Assembly (NCBI RefSeq): GCF_933775445.1
Contig: NW_026089413.1
Coordinates: 175,870 to 239,869, forward strand
Direction: 5' to 3'
Length of the DNA: 64,000 nucleotides
From: Argentina anserina
Lineage: Eukaryota > Streptophyta > Magnoliopsida > Rosales > Rosaceae
Under the pieces are notes generated by a model that worked only from the letters and a program-made list of their open reading frames with translations, searched no databases and had not been told where the DNA came from. Each line of letters opens with the position of its first letter. Position 1 is the first letter of the stretch. Position numbers and translations under genes: made by a program. This document shows, piece after piece, positions 38,603 to 52,160 of the stretch.

Positions 38603-40538
38603 CTCAAATTCAAGAAAAACTCGCATCGAAAGCCGTTCAGAAAGATACTCAAACGAGAATTGAAAAGATACTCTAATTGCAATAGTTAACAAACTCAAAC
38701 GATAGAAAGATACTCAGTTTGAAAGAAACACACGCCCACACTGGAAACACTCTCAAATTCAAGAAAAACTCGCATCAGAAAGGCTTACAGAAAGATACTC
38801 AAACAAGAATTGAAAAAATACTCAAATTGCAATAGTAAACATACTCAAACGATAGAAAGATACTCAGTTTGAAAGAAACACACGCCCACACTGGAAACAC
38901 TCTAAAATTCAATAGAAACTCGCATCAGAAAGGCTTACAGAATGATACTCAAACGAGAATTGAAAAGATACTCAAAGTGCAATAGTAAACATACTCAAAC
39001 GATAGAAAGATACTCAGTTTGAAAGAAACACACGCCCACACTGGAAACACTCTCAAATTCAAGAAAAACTCGCATCGAAAGCCGTTCAGAAAGATACTCA
39101 AACGAGAATTGAAAAGATACTCAAATTGCAATAGTAAACATACTCAAACGATAGAAAGATACTCATTTTGAAAGAAACACACGCCCACACTGGAAACACT
39201 CTCAAATTCAAAAAAAACTCGCATCAGAAAGGCTTACAGAATGATACTCAAACGAGAATTGAAAAGATACTCAAAGTGCAATAGTAAACATACTCAAACG
39301 ATAGAAAGATACTCAGTTTGAAAGAAACACACGCCCACACTGGAAACACTCTAAAATTCAATAGAAACTCGCATCAGAAAGGCTTACAGAATGATACTCA
39401 AACGAGAATTGAAAAGATACTCAAAGTGCAATAGTAAACATACTCAAACGATAGAAAGATACTCAGTTTGAAAGAAACACACGCCCACACTGGAAACACT
39501 CTGAAATTTAATAGAAACTCGCATCAGAAAGGCTTACAGAATGATACTCAAACGAGAATTGAAAAGATACTCAAAGTGCAATAGTAAACATACTCAAACG
39601 ATAGAAAGATACTCAGTTTGAAAGAAACACAGGCCCACACTGGAAACACTCTCAAATTCAAGAAAAACTCGCATCGAAAGCCGTTCAGAAAGATACTGAA
39701 ACGAGAATTGAAAAGATACTCAAATTGCAATAGTAAACATACTCAAACGATAGAAAGATACTCAGTTTGAAAGAAACACACGCCCACACTGGAAACACTC
39801 TAAAATTCAATAGAAACTCGCATCAGAAAGGCTTACAGAATGATACTCAAACAAGAATTGAAAAGATACTCAAATTGCAATAGTAAACATACTCAAACGA
39901 TAGAAAGATACTCAGTTTGAAAGAAACACACGCCCACACTGGAAACACTCTCAAATTCAAGAAAAACTCGCATCGAAAGCCGTTCAGAAAGATACTCAAA
40001 CGAGAATTGAAAAGATACTCAAATTGCAATAGTAAACATACTCAAACGATAGAAAGATACTCAGTTTGAAAGAAACACACGCCCACACTGGAAACACTCT
40101 CAAATTCAAAAAAAACTCGCATCAGAAAGGCTTACAGAATGATACTCAAACGAGAATTGAAAAGATACTCAAAGTGCAATAGTAAACATACTCAAACGAT
40201 AGAAAGATACTCAGTTTGAAAGAAACACACGCCCACACTGGAAACACTCTAAAATTCAATAGAAACTCGCATCAGAAAGGCTTACAGAATGATACTCAAA
40301 CGAGAATTGAAAAGATACTCAAAGTGCAATAGTAAACATACTCAAACGATAGAAAGATACTCAGTTTGAAAGAAACACACGCCCACACTGGAAACACTCT
40401 AAAATTCAATAGAAACTCGCATCAGAAAGGCTTACAGAATGATACTCAAACGAGAATTGAAAAGATACTCAAAGTGCAATAGTAAACATACTCAAACGAT
40501 AGAAAGATACTCAGTTTGAAAGAAACACACGCCCACAC

Positions 40539-41285
40539 TGGAAACACTCTAAAATTCAATAGAAACTCGCATCAGAAAGGCTTACAGAATGATACTCAAA
40601 CGAGAATTGAAAAGATACTCAAAGTGCAATAGTAAACATACTCAAACGATAGAAAGATACTCAGTTTGAAAGAAACACAGGCCCACACTGGAAACACTCT
40701 CAAATTCAAGAAAAACTCGCATCGAAAGCCGTTCAGAAAGATACTCAAACGAGAATTGAAAAGATACTCAAATTGCAATAGTAAACATACTCAAACGATA
40801 GAAAGATACTCAGTTTGAAAGAAACACACGCCCACACTAGAAACACTCTCAAATTCAAGAAAAACTCGCATCGAAAGCCGTTCAGAAAGATACTCAAATG
40901 AGAATTGAAAAGATACTCAAATTGCAATAGTAAACATACTCAAACGATAGAAAGATACTCAGTTTGAAAGAAACACACGCCCACACTGGAAACACTCTCA
41001 AATTCAAGAAAAACTCACATCAGAAAGGCTTACAGAATGATACTCAAACGAGAATTGAAAAGATACTCAAAGTGCAATAGTAAACATACTCAAACGATAG
41101 AAAGATACTCAGTTTGAAAGAAACACACGCCCACACTGGAAACACTCTCAAATTCAAGAAAAACTCGCATCGAAAGCCGTTCAGAAAGATACTGAAACGA
41201 GAATTGAAAAGATACTCAAATTGCAATAGTAAACATACTCAAACGATAGAAAGATACTCAGTTTGAAAGAAACACACGCCCACAC
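40539..41285 (+). repeat. C'-B-B-(B/C)-B block, copy 3
   Basis: This block is collinear with the two earlier copies, with acacaggccc after the first unit, cacactagaaac and caaatgag in the third, actcacatcag in the fourth and gatactgaaacg in the fifth. Confidence 0.82.
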
Positions 41286-41445
41286 TGGAAACACTCTAAA
41301 ATTCAATAGAAACTCGCATCAGAAAGGCTTACAGAATGATACTCAAACAAGAATTGAAAAGATACTCAAATTGCAATAGTAAACATACTCAAACGATAGA
41401 AAGATAATCAGTTTGAAAGAAACACACGCCCACACTGTAAACACT

Positions 41446-41537
41446 CTCAAATTCAAGAGAAACTCGCATCAGAAAGCCTTACAGAAACATACTCAAACGA
41501 GAATTGAAAAGATACTAAAATTGCAATAGTAAACATA
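41446..41537 (+). repeat. Truncated satellite unit 4
   Basis: This copy has the same junction (41534), with cactgtaaac, gatactaaaattg and the gttaacaaac B unit after it. It lies just upstream of the 2,428-bp higher-order repeats. Confidence 0.92.
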
Positions 41538-42883
41538 CTCAAATTCAAGAAAAACTCGCATCGAAAGCCGTTCAGAAAGATACTCAAACGAGAATTGAAA
41601 AGATACTCTAATTGCAATAGTTAACAAACTCAAACGATAGAAAGATACTCAGTTTGAAAGAAACACACGCCCACACTGGAAACACTCTCAAATTCAAGAA
41701 AAACTCGCATCAGAAAGGCTTACAGAAAGATACTCAAACAAGAATTGAAAAAATACTCAAATTGCAATAGTAAACATACTCAAACGATAGAAAGATACTC
41801 AGTTTGAAAGAAACACACGCCCACACTGGAAACACTCTAAAATTCAATAGAAACTCGCATCAGAAAGGCTTACAGAATGATACTCAAACGAGAATTGAAA
41901 AGATACTCAAAGTGCAATAGTAAACATACTCAAACGATAGAAAGATACTCAGTTTGAAAGAAACACACGCCCACACTGGAAACACTCTCAAATTCAAGAA
42001 AAACTCGCATCGAAAGCCGTTCAGAAAGATACTCAGTTTGAGAATTGAAAAGATACTCAAAGTGCAATAGTAAACATACTCAAACGATAGAAAGATACTC
42101 AGTTTGAAAGAAACACAGGCCCACACTGGAAACACTCTCAAATTCAAGAAAAACTCGCATCGAAAGCCGTTCAGAAAGATACTCAAACGAGAATTGAAAA
42201 GATACTCAAATTGCAATAGTAAACATACTCAAACGATAGAAAGATACTCAGTTTGAAAGAAACACACGCCCACACTAGAAACACTCTCAAATTCAAGAAA
42301 AACTCGCATCGAAAGCCGTTCAGAAAGATACTCAAATGAGAATTGAAAAGATACTCAAATTGCAATAGTAAACATACTCAAACGATAGAAAGATACTCAG
42401 TTTGAAAGAAACACACGCCCACACTGGAAACACTCTCAAATTCAAGAAAAACTCACATCAGAAAGGCTTACAGAATGATACTGAAACGAGAATTGAAAAG
42501 ATACTCAAAGTGCAATAGTAAACATACTCAAACGATAGAAAGATACTCAGTTTGAAAGAAACACACGCCCACACTGGAAACACTCTCAAATTCAAGAAAA
42601 ACTCGCATCGAAAGCCGTTCAGAAAGATACTGAAACGAGAATTGAAAAGATACTCAAATTGCAATAGTAAACATACTCAAACGATAGAAAGATACTCAGT
42701 TTGAAAGAAACACACGCCCACACTGGAAACACTCTAAAATTCAATAGAAACTCGCATCAGAAAGGCTTACAGAATGATACTCAAACAAGAATTGAAAAGA
42801 TACTCAAATTGCAATAGTAAACATACTCAAACGATAGAAAGATAATCAGTTTGAAAGAAACACACGCCCACACTGTAAACACT

Positions 42884-42975
42884 CTCAAATTCAAGAGAAA
42901 CTCGCATCAGAAAGCCTTACAGAAACATACTCAAACGAGAATTGAAAAGATACTAAAATTGCAATAGTAAACATA
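42884..42975 (+). repeat. Truncated satellite unit 5
   Basis: This is the first of two truncated units within the first 2,428-bp higher-order repeat. The junction is at 42972, with the same variant set as unit 1. Confidence 0.92.
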
Positions 42976-43723
42976 CTCAAATTCAAGAAAAACTCGCATC
43001 GAAAGCCGTTCAGAAAGATACTCAAACGAGAATTGAAAAGATACTCTAATTGCAATAGTTAACAAACTCAAACGATAGAAAGATACTCAGTTTGAAAGAA
43101 ACACACGCCCACACTGGAAACACTCTAAAATTCAATAGAAACTCGCATCAGAAAGGCTTACAGAATGATACTCAAACGAGAATTGAAAAGATACTCTAAG
43201 TGCAATAGTAAACATACTCAAACGATAGAAAGATACTCAGTTTGAAAGAAACACACGCCCACACTGGAAACACTCTGAAATTTAATAGAAACTCGCATCA
43301 GAAAGGCTTACAGAATGATACTCAAACGAGAATTGAAAAGATACTCAAAGTGCAATAGTAAACATACTCAAACGATAGAAAGATACTCAGTTTGAAAGAA
43401 ACACAGGCCCACACTGGAAACACTCTCAAATTCAAGAAAAACTCGCATCGAAAGCCGTTCAGAAAGATACTGAAACGAGAATTGAAAAGATACTCAAATT
43501 GCAATAGTAAACATACTCAAACGATAGAAAGATACTCAGTTTGAAAGAAACACACGCCCACACTGGAAACACTCTAAAATTCAATAGAAACTCGCATCAG
43601 AAAGGCTTACAGAATGATACTCAAACAAGAATTGAAAAGATACTCAAATTGCAATAGTAAACATACTCAAACGATAGAAAGATAATCAGTTTGAAAGAAA
43701 CACACGCCCACACTGTAAACACT

Positions 43724-43815
43724 CTCAAATTCAAGAGAAACTCGCATCAGAAAGCCTTACAGAAACATACTCAAACGAGAATTGAAAAGATACTAAAATT
43801 GCAATAGTAAACATA
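43724..43815 (+). repeat. Truncated satellite unit 6
   Basis: This is the second truncated unit of the same higher-order repeat, 840 bp after unit 5, with its junction at 43812. It has no counterpart in the next repeat copy, which is 91 bp shorter. Confidence 0.92.
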
Positions 43816-45311
43816 CTCAAATTCAAGAAAAACTCGCATCGAAAGCCGTTCAGAAAGATACTCAAACGAGAATTGAAAAGATACTCTAATTGCAATAGTT
43901 AACAAACTCAAACGATAGAAAGATACTCAGTTTGAAAGAAACACACGCCCACACTGGAAACACTCTCAAATTCAAGAAAAACTCGCATCAGAAAGGCTTA
44001 CAGAAAGATACTCAAACAAGAATTGAAAAAATACTCAAATTGCAATAGTAAACATACTCAAACGATAGAAAGATACTCAGTTTGAAAGAAACACACGCCC
44101 ACACTGGAAACACTCTCAAATTCAAGAAAAACTCGCATCAGAAAGGCTTACAGAAAGATACTCAAACAAGAATTGAAAAAATACTCAAATTGCAATAGTA
44201 AACATACTCAAACGATAGAAAGATACTCAGTTTGAAAGAAACACACGCCCACACTGGAAACATTCTAAAATTCAATAGAAACTCGCATCAGAAAGGCTTA
44301 CAGAATGATACTCAAACGAGAATTGAAAAGATACTCAAAGTGCAATAGTAAACATACTCAAACGATAGAAAGATACTCAGTTTGAAAGAAACACACGCCC
44401 ACACTGGAAACACTCTCAAATTCAAGAAAAACTCGCATCGAAAGCCGTTCAGAAAGATACTCAGTTTGAGAATTGAAAAGATACTCAAAGTGCAATAGTA
44501 AACATACTCAAACGATAGAAAGATACTCAGTTTGAAAGAAACACAGGCCCACACTGGAAACACTCTCAAATTCAAGAAAAACTCGCATCGAAAGCCGTTC
44601 AGAAAGATACTCAAACGAGAATTGAAAAGATACTCAAATTGCAATAGTAAACATACTCAAACGATAGAAAGATACTCAGTTTGAAAGAAACACACGCCCA
44701 CACTAGAAACACTCTCAAATTCAAGAAAAACTCGCATCGAAAGCCGTTCAGAAAGATACTCAAATGAGAATTGAAAAGATACTCAAATTGCAATAGTAAA
44801 CATACTCAAACGATAGAAAGATACTCAGTTTGAAAGAAACACACGCCCACACTGGAAACACTCTCAAATTCAAGAAAAACTCACATCAGAAAGGCTTACA
44901 GAATGATACTGAAACGAGAATTGAAAAGATACTCAAAGTGCAATAGTAAACATACTCAAACGATAGAAAGATACTCAGTTTGAAAGAAACACACGCCCAC
45001 ACTGGAAACACTCTCAAATTCAACAAAAACTCGCATCGAAAGCCGTTCAGAAAGATACTGAAACGAGAATTGAAAAGATACTCAAATTGCAATAGTAAAC
45101 ATACTCAAACGATAGAAAGATACTCAGTTTGAAAGAAACACACGCCCACACTGGAAACACTCTAAAATTCAATAGAAACTCGCATCAGAAAGGCTTACAG
45201 AATGATAGTCAAACAAGAATTGAAAAGATACTCAAATTGCAATAGTAAACATACTCAAACGATAGAAAGATAATCAGTTTGAAAGAAACACACGCCCACA
45301 CTGTAAACACT

Positions 45312-45403
45312 CTCAAATTCAAGAGAAACTCGCATCAGAAAGGCTTACAGAAACATACTCAAACGAGAATTGAAAAGATACTAAAATTGCAATAGTAAAC
45401 ATA
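45312..45403 (+). repeat. Truncated satellite unit 7
   Basis: The junction is at 45400, exactly 2,428 bp after unit 5. This copy has aaaggcttacagaaac instead of aaagccttacagaaac. Confidence 0.92.
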
Positions 45404-46291
45404 CTCAAATTCAAGAAAAACTCGCATCGAAAGCCGTTCAGAAAGATACTCAAACGAGAATTGAAAAGATACTCTAATTGCAATAGTTAACAAACTCAAA
45501 CGATAGAAAGATACTCAGTTTGAAAGAAACACACGCCCACACTGGAAACACTCTAAAATTCAATAGAAACTCGCATCAGAAAGGCTTACAGAATGATACT
45601 CAAACGAGAATTGAAAAGATACTCTAAGTGCAATAGTAAACATACTCAAACGATAGAAAGATACTCAGTTTGAAAGAAACACACGCCCACACTGGAAACA
45701 CTCTGAAATTTAATAGAAACTCGCATCAGAAAGGCTTACAGAATGATACTCAAACGAGAATTGAAAAGATACTCAAAGTGCAATAGTAAACATACTCAAA
45801 CGATAGAAAGATACTCAGTTTGAAAGAAACACAGGCCCACACTGGAAACACTCTCAAATTCAAGAAAAACTCGCATCGAAAGCCGTTCAGAAAGATACTG
45901 AAACGAGAATTGAAAAGATACTCAAATTGCAATAGTAAACATACTCAAACGATAGAAAGATACTCAGTTTGAAAGAAAAACACGCCCACACTGGAAACAC
46001 TCTAAAATTCAATAGAAACTCGCATCAGAAAGGCTTACAGAATGATACTCAAACAAGAATTGAAAAGATACTCAAATTGCAATAGTAAACATACTCAAAC
46101 GATAGAAAGATAATCAGTTTGAAAGAAACACACGCCCACACTGGAAACACTCTGAAATTTAATAGAAACTCGCATCAGAAAGGCTTACAGAATGATACTC
46201 AAACGAGAATTGAAAAGATACTCAAAGTGCAATAGTAAACATACTCAAACGATAGAAAGATACTCAGTTTGAAAGAAACACACGCCCACAC

Positions 46292-46441
46292 TGGAAACAC
46301 TCTCAAATACAATAGAAACTCGCATCAGAAAGGATTACAGAAAGATACTCAAACGAGAATTGAAAAGATACTCAAATTGCAATAGTAAACATACTCAAAC
46401 GATAGAAAGATACTCAGTTTGAAAGAAACACACGCCCACAC
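46292..46441 (+). repeat. Isolated class A monomer in the C'/B domain
   Basis: This is a perfect-looking class A unit (tacaatag, ggattac, caaacgag, aaattgcaatag) surrounded by C' and E-like units, about 13 kb away from the last A run. It occurs only in the second copy of the 2.4-kb higher-order repeat, at the place where that copy is rearranged. Confidence 0.85.
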
Positions 46442-46591
46442 TGGAAACACTCTCAAATTCAAGAAAAACTCGCATCAGAAAGGCTTACAGAAAGATACTC
46501 AAACAAGAATTGAAAAAATACTCAAATTGCAATAGTAAACATACTCAAACGATAGAAAGATACTCAGTTTGAAAGAAACACACGCCCACAC

Positions 46592-47880
46592 TGGAAACAT
46601 TCTAAAATTCAATAGAAACTCGCATCAGAAAGGCTTACAGAATGATACTCAAACGAGAATTGAAAAGATACTCAAAGTGCAATAGTAAACATACTCAAAC
46701 GATAGAAAGATACTCAGTTTGAAAGAAACACACGCCCACACTGGAAACACTCTCAAATTCAAGAAAAACTCGCATCGAAAGCCGTTCAGAAAGATACTCA
46801 GTTTGAGAATTGAAAAGATACTCAAAGTGCAATAGTAAACATACTCAAACGATAGAAAGATACTCAGTTTGAAAGAAACACAGGCCCACACTGGAAACAC
46901 TCTCAAATTCAAGAAAAACTCGCATCGAAAGCCGTTCAGAAAGATACTCAAACGAGAATTGAAAAGATACTCAAATTGCAATAGTAAACATACTCAAACG
47001 ATAGAAAGATACTCAGTTTGAAAGAAACACACGCCCACACTTGAAACACTCTCAAATTCAAGAAAAACTCGCATCGAAAGCCGTTCAGAAAGATACTCAA
47101 ATGAGAATTGAAAAGATACTCAAATTGCAATAGTAAACATACTCAAACGATAGAAAGATACTCAGTTTGAAAGAAACACACGCCCACACTGGAAACACTC
47201 TCAAATTCAAGAAAAACTCACATCAGAAAGGCTTACAGAATGATACTGAAACGAGAATTGAAAAGATACTCAAAGTGCAATAGTAAACATACTCAAACGA
47301 TAGAAAGATACTCAGTTTGAAAGAAACACACGCCCACACTGGAAACACTCTCAAATTCAAGAAAAACTCGCATCGAAAGCCGTTCAGAAAGATACTGAAA
47401 CGAGAATTGAAAAGATACTCAAATTGCAATAGTAAACATACTCAAACGATAGAAAGATACTCAGTTTGAAAGAAACACACGCCCACACTGGAAACACTCT
47501 AAAATTCAATAGAAACTCGCATCAGAAAGGCTTACAGAATGATAGTCAAACAAGAATTGAAAAGATACTCAAATTGCAATAGTAAACATACTCAAACGAT
47601 AGAAAGATAATCAGTTTGAAAGAAACACACGCCCACACTGTAAACACTCTCAAATTCAAGAGAAACTCGCATCAGAAAGCCTTACAGAAACATACTCAAA
47701 CGAGAATTGAAAAGATACTAAAATTGCAATAGTAAACATACTCAAATTCAAGAAAAACTCGCATCGAAAGCCGTTCAGAAAGATACTCAAACGAGAATTG
47801 AAAAGATACTCAAAGTGCAATAGTTAACAAACTCAAACGATAGAAAGATACTCAGTTTGAAAGAAACACACGCCCACACT
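46592..47880 (+). repeat. Higher-order repeat, copy 3 (partial)
   Basis: This block is collinear with copy 2 from its start (both begin with cattctaaaattc) through gatactcagtttgagaa at 46796 and the truncated unit at 47649. It then diverges: copy 2 continues C', ctgaaatttaatag, while here C' is followed by B. Confidence 0.87.
47649..47740 (+). repeat. Truncated satellite unit 8
   Basis: The junction is at 47737, 2,337 bp after unit 7. The following B unit keeps gttaacaaac but has caaagtgcaatag rather than ctaattgcaatag, which suggests partial conversion. Confidence 0.92.
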
Positions 47881-48178
47881 GGAAACACTCTAAAATTCAA
47901 TAGAAACTCGCATCAGAAAGGCTTACAGAATGATACTCAAACGAGAATTGAAAAGATACTCAAAGTGCAATAGTAAACATACTCAAACGATAGAAATATA
48001 CTCAGTTTGAAAGAAACACACGCCCACACTGGAAACACTCTCAAATTCAAGAAAAACTCGCATCGAAAGCCGTTCAGAAAGATACTCAAACGAGAATTGA
48101 AAAGATACTCAAATTGCAATAGTAAACATACTCAAACGATAGAAAGATACTCAGTTTGAAAGAAACACACGCCCACAC

Positions 48179-50664
48179 TGGAAACACTCTCAAATTCAAG
48201 AAAAACTCACATCAGAAAGGCTTACAGAATGATACTCAAACGAGAATTGAAAAGATACTCAAAGTGCAATAGTAAACATACTCAAACGATAGAAAGATAC
48301 TCAGTTTGAAAGAAACACACGCCCACACTGGAAACACTCTCAAATTCAAGAAAAACTCGCATCGAAAGCCGTTCAGAAAGATACTGAAACGAGAATTGAA
48401 AAGATACTCAAATTGCAATAGTAAACATACTCAAACGATAGAAAGATACTCAGTTTGAAAGAAACACACGCCCACATTGGAAACACTCTAAAATTCAATA
48501 GAAACTCGCATCAGAAAGGCTTACAGAATGATACTCAAACAAGAATTGAAAAGATACTCAAATTGCAATAGTAAACATACTCAAACGATAGAAAGATAAT
48601 CAGTTTGAAAGAAACACACGCCCACACTGTAAACACTCTCAAATTCAAGAGAAACTCGCATCAGAAAGCCTTACAGAAACATACTCAAACGAGAATTGAA
48701 AAGATACTAAAATTGCAATAGTAAACATACTCAAATTCAAGAAAAACTCGCATCGAAAGCCGTTCAGAAAGATACTCAAACGAGAATTGAAAAGATACTC
48801 TAATTGCAATAGTTAACAAACTCAAACGATAGAAAGATACTCAGTTTGAAAGAAACACACGCCCACACTGGAAACACTCTCAAATTCAAGAAAAACTCGC
48901 ATCAGAAAGGCTTACAGAAAGATACTCAAACAAGAATTGAAAAAATACTCAAATTGCAATAGTAAACATACTCAAACGATAGAAAGATACTCAGTTTGAA
49001 AGAAACACACGCCCACACTGGAAACACTCTAAAATTCAATAGAAACTCGCATCAGAAAGGCTTACAGAATGATACTCAAACGAGAATTGAAAAGATACTC
49101 AAAGTGCAATAGTAAACATACTCAAACGATAGAAAGATACTCAGTTTGAAAGAAACACACGCCCACACTGGAAACACTCTCAAATTCAAGAAAAACTCGC
49201 ATCGAAAGCCGTTCAGAAAGATACTCAAACGAGAATTGAAAAGATACTCAAATTGCAATAGTAAACATACTCAAACGATAGAAAGATACTCAGTTTGAAA
49301 GAAACACACGCCCACACTGGAAACACTCTCAAATTCAAAAAAAACTCGCATCAGAAAGGCTTACAGAATGATACTCAAACGAGAATTGAAAAGATACTCA
49401 AAGTGCAATAGTAAACATACTCAAACGATAGAAAGATACTCAGTTTGAAAGAAACACACGCCCACACTGGAAACACTCTAAAATTCAAGAGAAACTCGCA
49501 TCAGAAAACCTTACAGAAACATAGTCAAACGAGAATTGAAAAGATACTCAAAGTGCAATAGTAAACATACTCAAACGATAGAAAGATACTCAGTTTGAAA
49601 GAAACACACGCCCACACTGGAAACACTCTAAAATTCAATAGAAACTCGCATCAGAAAGGCTTACAGAATGATACTCAAACGAGAATTGAAAAGATACTCA
49701 AAGTGCAATAGTAAACATACTCAAACGATAGAAAGATACTCAGTTTGAAAGAAACACACGCCCACACTGGAAACACTCTAAAATTCAATAGAAACTCGCA
49801 TCAGAAAGGCTTACAGAATGATACTCAAACGAGAATTGAAAAGATACTCAAAGTGCAATAGTAAACATACTCAAACGATAGAAAGATACTCAGTTTGAAA
49901 GAAACACACGCCCACACTGGAAACACTCTCAAATTCAAGAAAAACTCGCATCGAAAGCCGTTCAGAAAGATACTCAAACGAGAATTGAAAAGATACTCTA
50001 ATTGCAATAGTAAACATACTCAAACGATAGAAAGATACTCAGTTTGAAAGAAACACACGCCCACACTGGAAACACTCTAAAATTCAAGAAAAACTCGCAT
50101 CGAAAGCCGTTCAGAAAGATACACAAACGAGGATTCAAAAGATACTCATATTGCAATAGTAAACAAACTCAAACGATAGAAAGATACTCAGTTTGAAAGA
50201 AACACACGCCCACACTGGAAACACTCTCAAATACAATAGAAACGCGCATCAGAAAGGATTACAGAAAAATACTCAAACAAGAATTGAAAAGATACTCAAA
50301 TTGCAATAGTAAACATACTCAGACGATAGAAAGATACTCAGTTTGAAAGAAACACACGCCCACACTGGAAACACTCTAAAATTCAATAGAAACTCGCATC
50401 GAAAGCCGTTCAGAATGATACTCAAACGAGGATTCAAAAGATACTCAAATTGCAATAGTAAACATACTCAAACGATAGAAAGATACTCAGTTTGAAAGAA
50501 ACACACGCCCACACTGGAAACACTCTCAAATTCAAGAAAAACTCGCATCAGAAAGGCTTACAGAATGATACTCAAACGATAATTGAAAAGATACTCAAAG
50601 TGCAATAGTAAACATACTCAAACGATAGAAAGATACTCAGTTTGAAAGAAACACACGCCCACAC
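48179..50664 (+). repeat. 4,880-bp offset duplication, copy 1
   Basis: This block is collinear with 53059-55544. It begins at the B/C chimera with actcacatcag, includes truncated unit 9, and ends with units carrying gaggattcaaaag, ctcatattgc, gaaacgcgcatc and actcagacg. Small differences are gatactgaaacg and cacattgg here against gatactcaaacg and cacactgg in copy 2. Confidence 0.88.
48638..48729 (+). repeat. Truncated satellite unit 9
   Basis: The junction is at 48726. This copy belongs to the first copy of the 4,880-bp offset duplication. Confidence 0.92.
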
Positions 50665-50963
50665 TGGAAACACTCTAAAATTCAATAGAAACTCGCATCA
50701 GAAAGGCTTACAGAATGATACTCAAACGAGAATTGAAAAGATACTCAAAGTGCAATAGTAAACATACTCAAACGATAGAAAGATACTCATTTTGAAAGAA
50801 ACACACGCCCACACTGGAAACACTCTCAAATTCAAGAAAAACTCGCATCGAAAGCCGTTCAGAAAGATACTCAAACGAGAATTGAAAAGATACTCTAATT
50901 GCAATAGTAAACATACTCAAACGATAGAAAGATACTCAGTTTGAAAGAAACACACGCCCACAC

Positions 50964-52160
50964 TGGAAACACTCTAAAATTCAAGAAAAACTCGCATCGA
51001 AAGCCGTTCAGAAAGATACTCAAACGAGAATTGAAAAGATACTCAAATTGCAATAGTAAACATACTCAAACGATAGAAAGATACTCAGTTTGAAAGAAAC
51101 ACCCGCCCACACTGGAAACACTCTCAAATTCAAGAAAAACTCGCATCGAAAGCCGTTCAGAAAGATACTCAAACGAGTATTGAAAAGATACTCAAATTGC
51201 AATAGTAAACATACTCAAACGATAGAAAGATACTCAGTTTGAAAGAAACACACGCCCACACTGGAAACACTCTCAAATTCAAGAAAAACTCGCATCAGAA
51301 AGGCTTACAGAATGATACTCAAACGAGAATTGAAAAGATACTCAAAGTGCAATAGTAAACATACTCAAACGATAGAAAGATACTCAGTTTGAAAGAAACA
51401 CACGCCCACACTGGAAACACTCTAAAATTCAAGAGAAACTCGCATCAGAAAACCTTACAGAAACATAGTCAAACGAGAATTGAAAAGATACTCAAAGTGC
51501 AATAGTAAACATACTCAAACGATAGAAAGATACTCAGTTTGAAAGAAACACACGCCCACACTGGAAACACTCTAAAATTCAATAGAAACTCGCATCAGAA
51601 AGGCTTACAGAATGATACACAAACGAGAATTGAAAAGATACTCAAAGTGCAATAGTAAACATACTCAAACGATAGAAAGATACTCAGTTTGAAAGAAACA
51701 CACGCCCACACTGGAAACACTCTAAAATTCAATAGAAATTCGCATCAGAAAGGCTTACAGAATGATACTCAAACGAGAATTGAAAAGATACTCAAAGTGC
51801 AATAGTAAACATACTCAAACGATAGAAAGATACTCAGTTTGAAAGAAACACACGCCCACACTGGAAACACTCTCAAATTCAAGAAAAACTCACATCAGAA
51901 AGGCTTACAGAATGATACTCAAACGAGAATTGAAAAGATACTCAAAGTGCAATAGTAAACATACTCAAACGATAGAAAGATACTCAGTTTGAAAGAAACA
52001 CACGCCCACACTGGAAACACTCTCAAATTCAAGAAAAACTCGCATCGAAAGCCGTTCAGAAAGATACTGAAACGAGAATTGAAAAGATACTCAAATTGCA
52101 ATAGTAAACATACTCAAACGATAGAAAGATACTCAGTTTGAAAGAAACACACGCCCACAC
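50964..52160 (+). repeat. 1,197-bp higher-order repeat, copy 1 (8 units)
   Basis: The eight monomers (three of 149 bp, five of 150 bp) are B (ctaaaattcaag), B (preceded by cacccgccc, with gagtattg), B/C, D-like (aaaacc), C' (gatacacaaacg), C' (gaaattcgc), B/C (actcacatcag) and B (gatactgaaacg). Every private marker recurs exactly 1,197 bp downstream. Confidence 0.92.

Larger units (their letters stand above)
41827..44254 (+). repeat. 2,428-bp higher-order repeat, copy 1 (17 units)
   Basis: Stepping through the tactcaaacg anchors gives spacings of 149, 150, 149, 150, 149, 150, 150, 91, 150, 150, 149, 150, 150, 91, 150, 150 and 150, summing to 2,428 bp. The block contains two truncated units and the gatactcagtttgagaa variant at 42031. 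It begins and ends with C' units. Confidence 0.9.
44255..46591 (+). repeat. Higher-order repeat, copy 2 (2,337 bp, 16 units)
   Basis: The first part is collinear with copy 1, including gatactcagtttgagaa at 44459 and one truncated unit (45312). The second truncated unit is absent, and the tail is rearranged: C', C', an isolated A at 46292 and one E-like unit. The net length is 91 bp shorter than copy 1. Confidence 0.9.
33377..49470 (+). repeat. Satellite domain 2: C'/B-rich with truncated units
   Basis: Starting with a unit beginning ctaaaatttaatag, most monomers are C' (ctaaaattcaatag, ggcttacagaatgat, aaagtgcaatag) or B. Class A is almost absent: there is one A/E unit near 33,825 with actcagacg and one isolated A at 46,292. 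Private markers of this domain are acacaggccc, ctgaaatttaatag, gataatcag, cactgtaaac and gttaacaaac. The truncated unit with the 58-bp deletion is confined to 35.3-53.6 kb. Confidence 0.85.

Noticed and set aside
41884..42216. 110-codon minus-strand open frames (also 44,312, 46,649 and 58,445)
   Set aside because: They result from gatactcagtttgagaa or an inserted base joining two adjacent chance frames; they are a by-product of satellite mutation.
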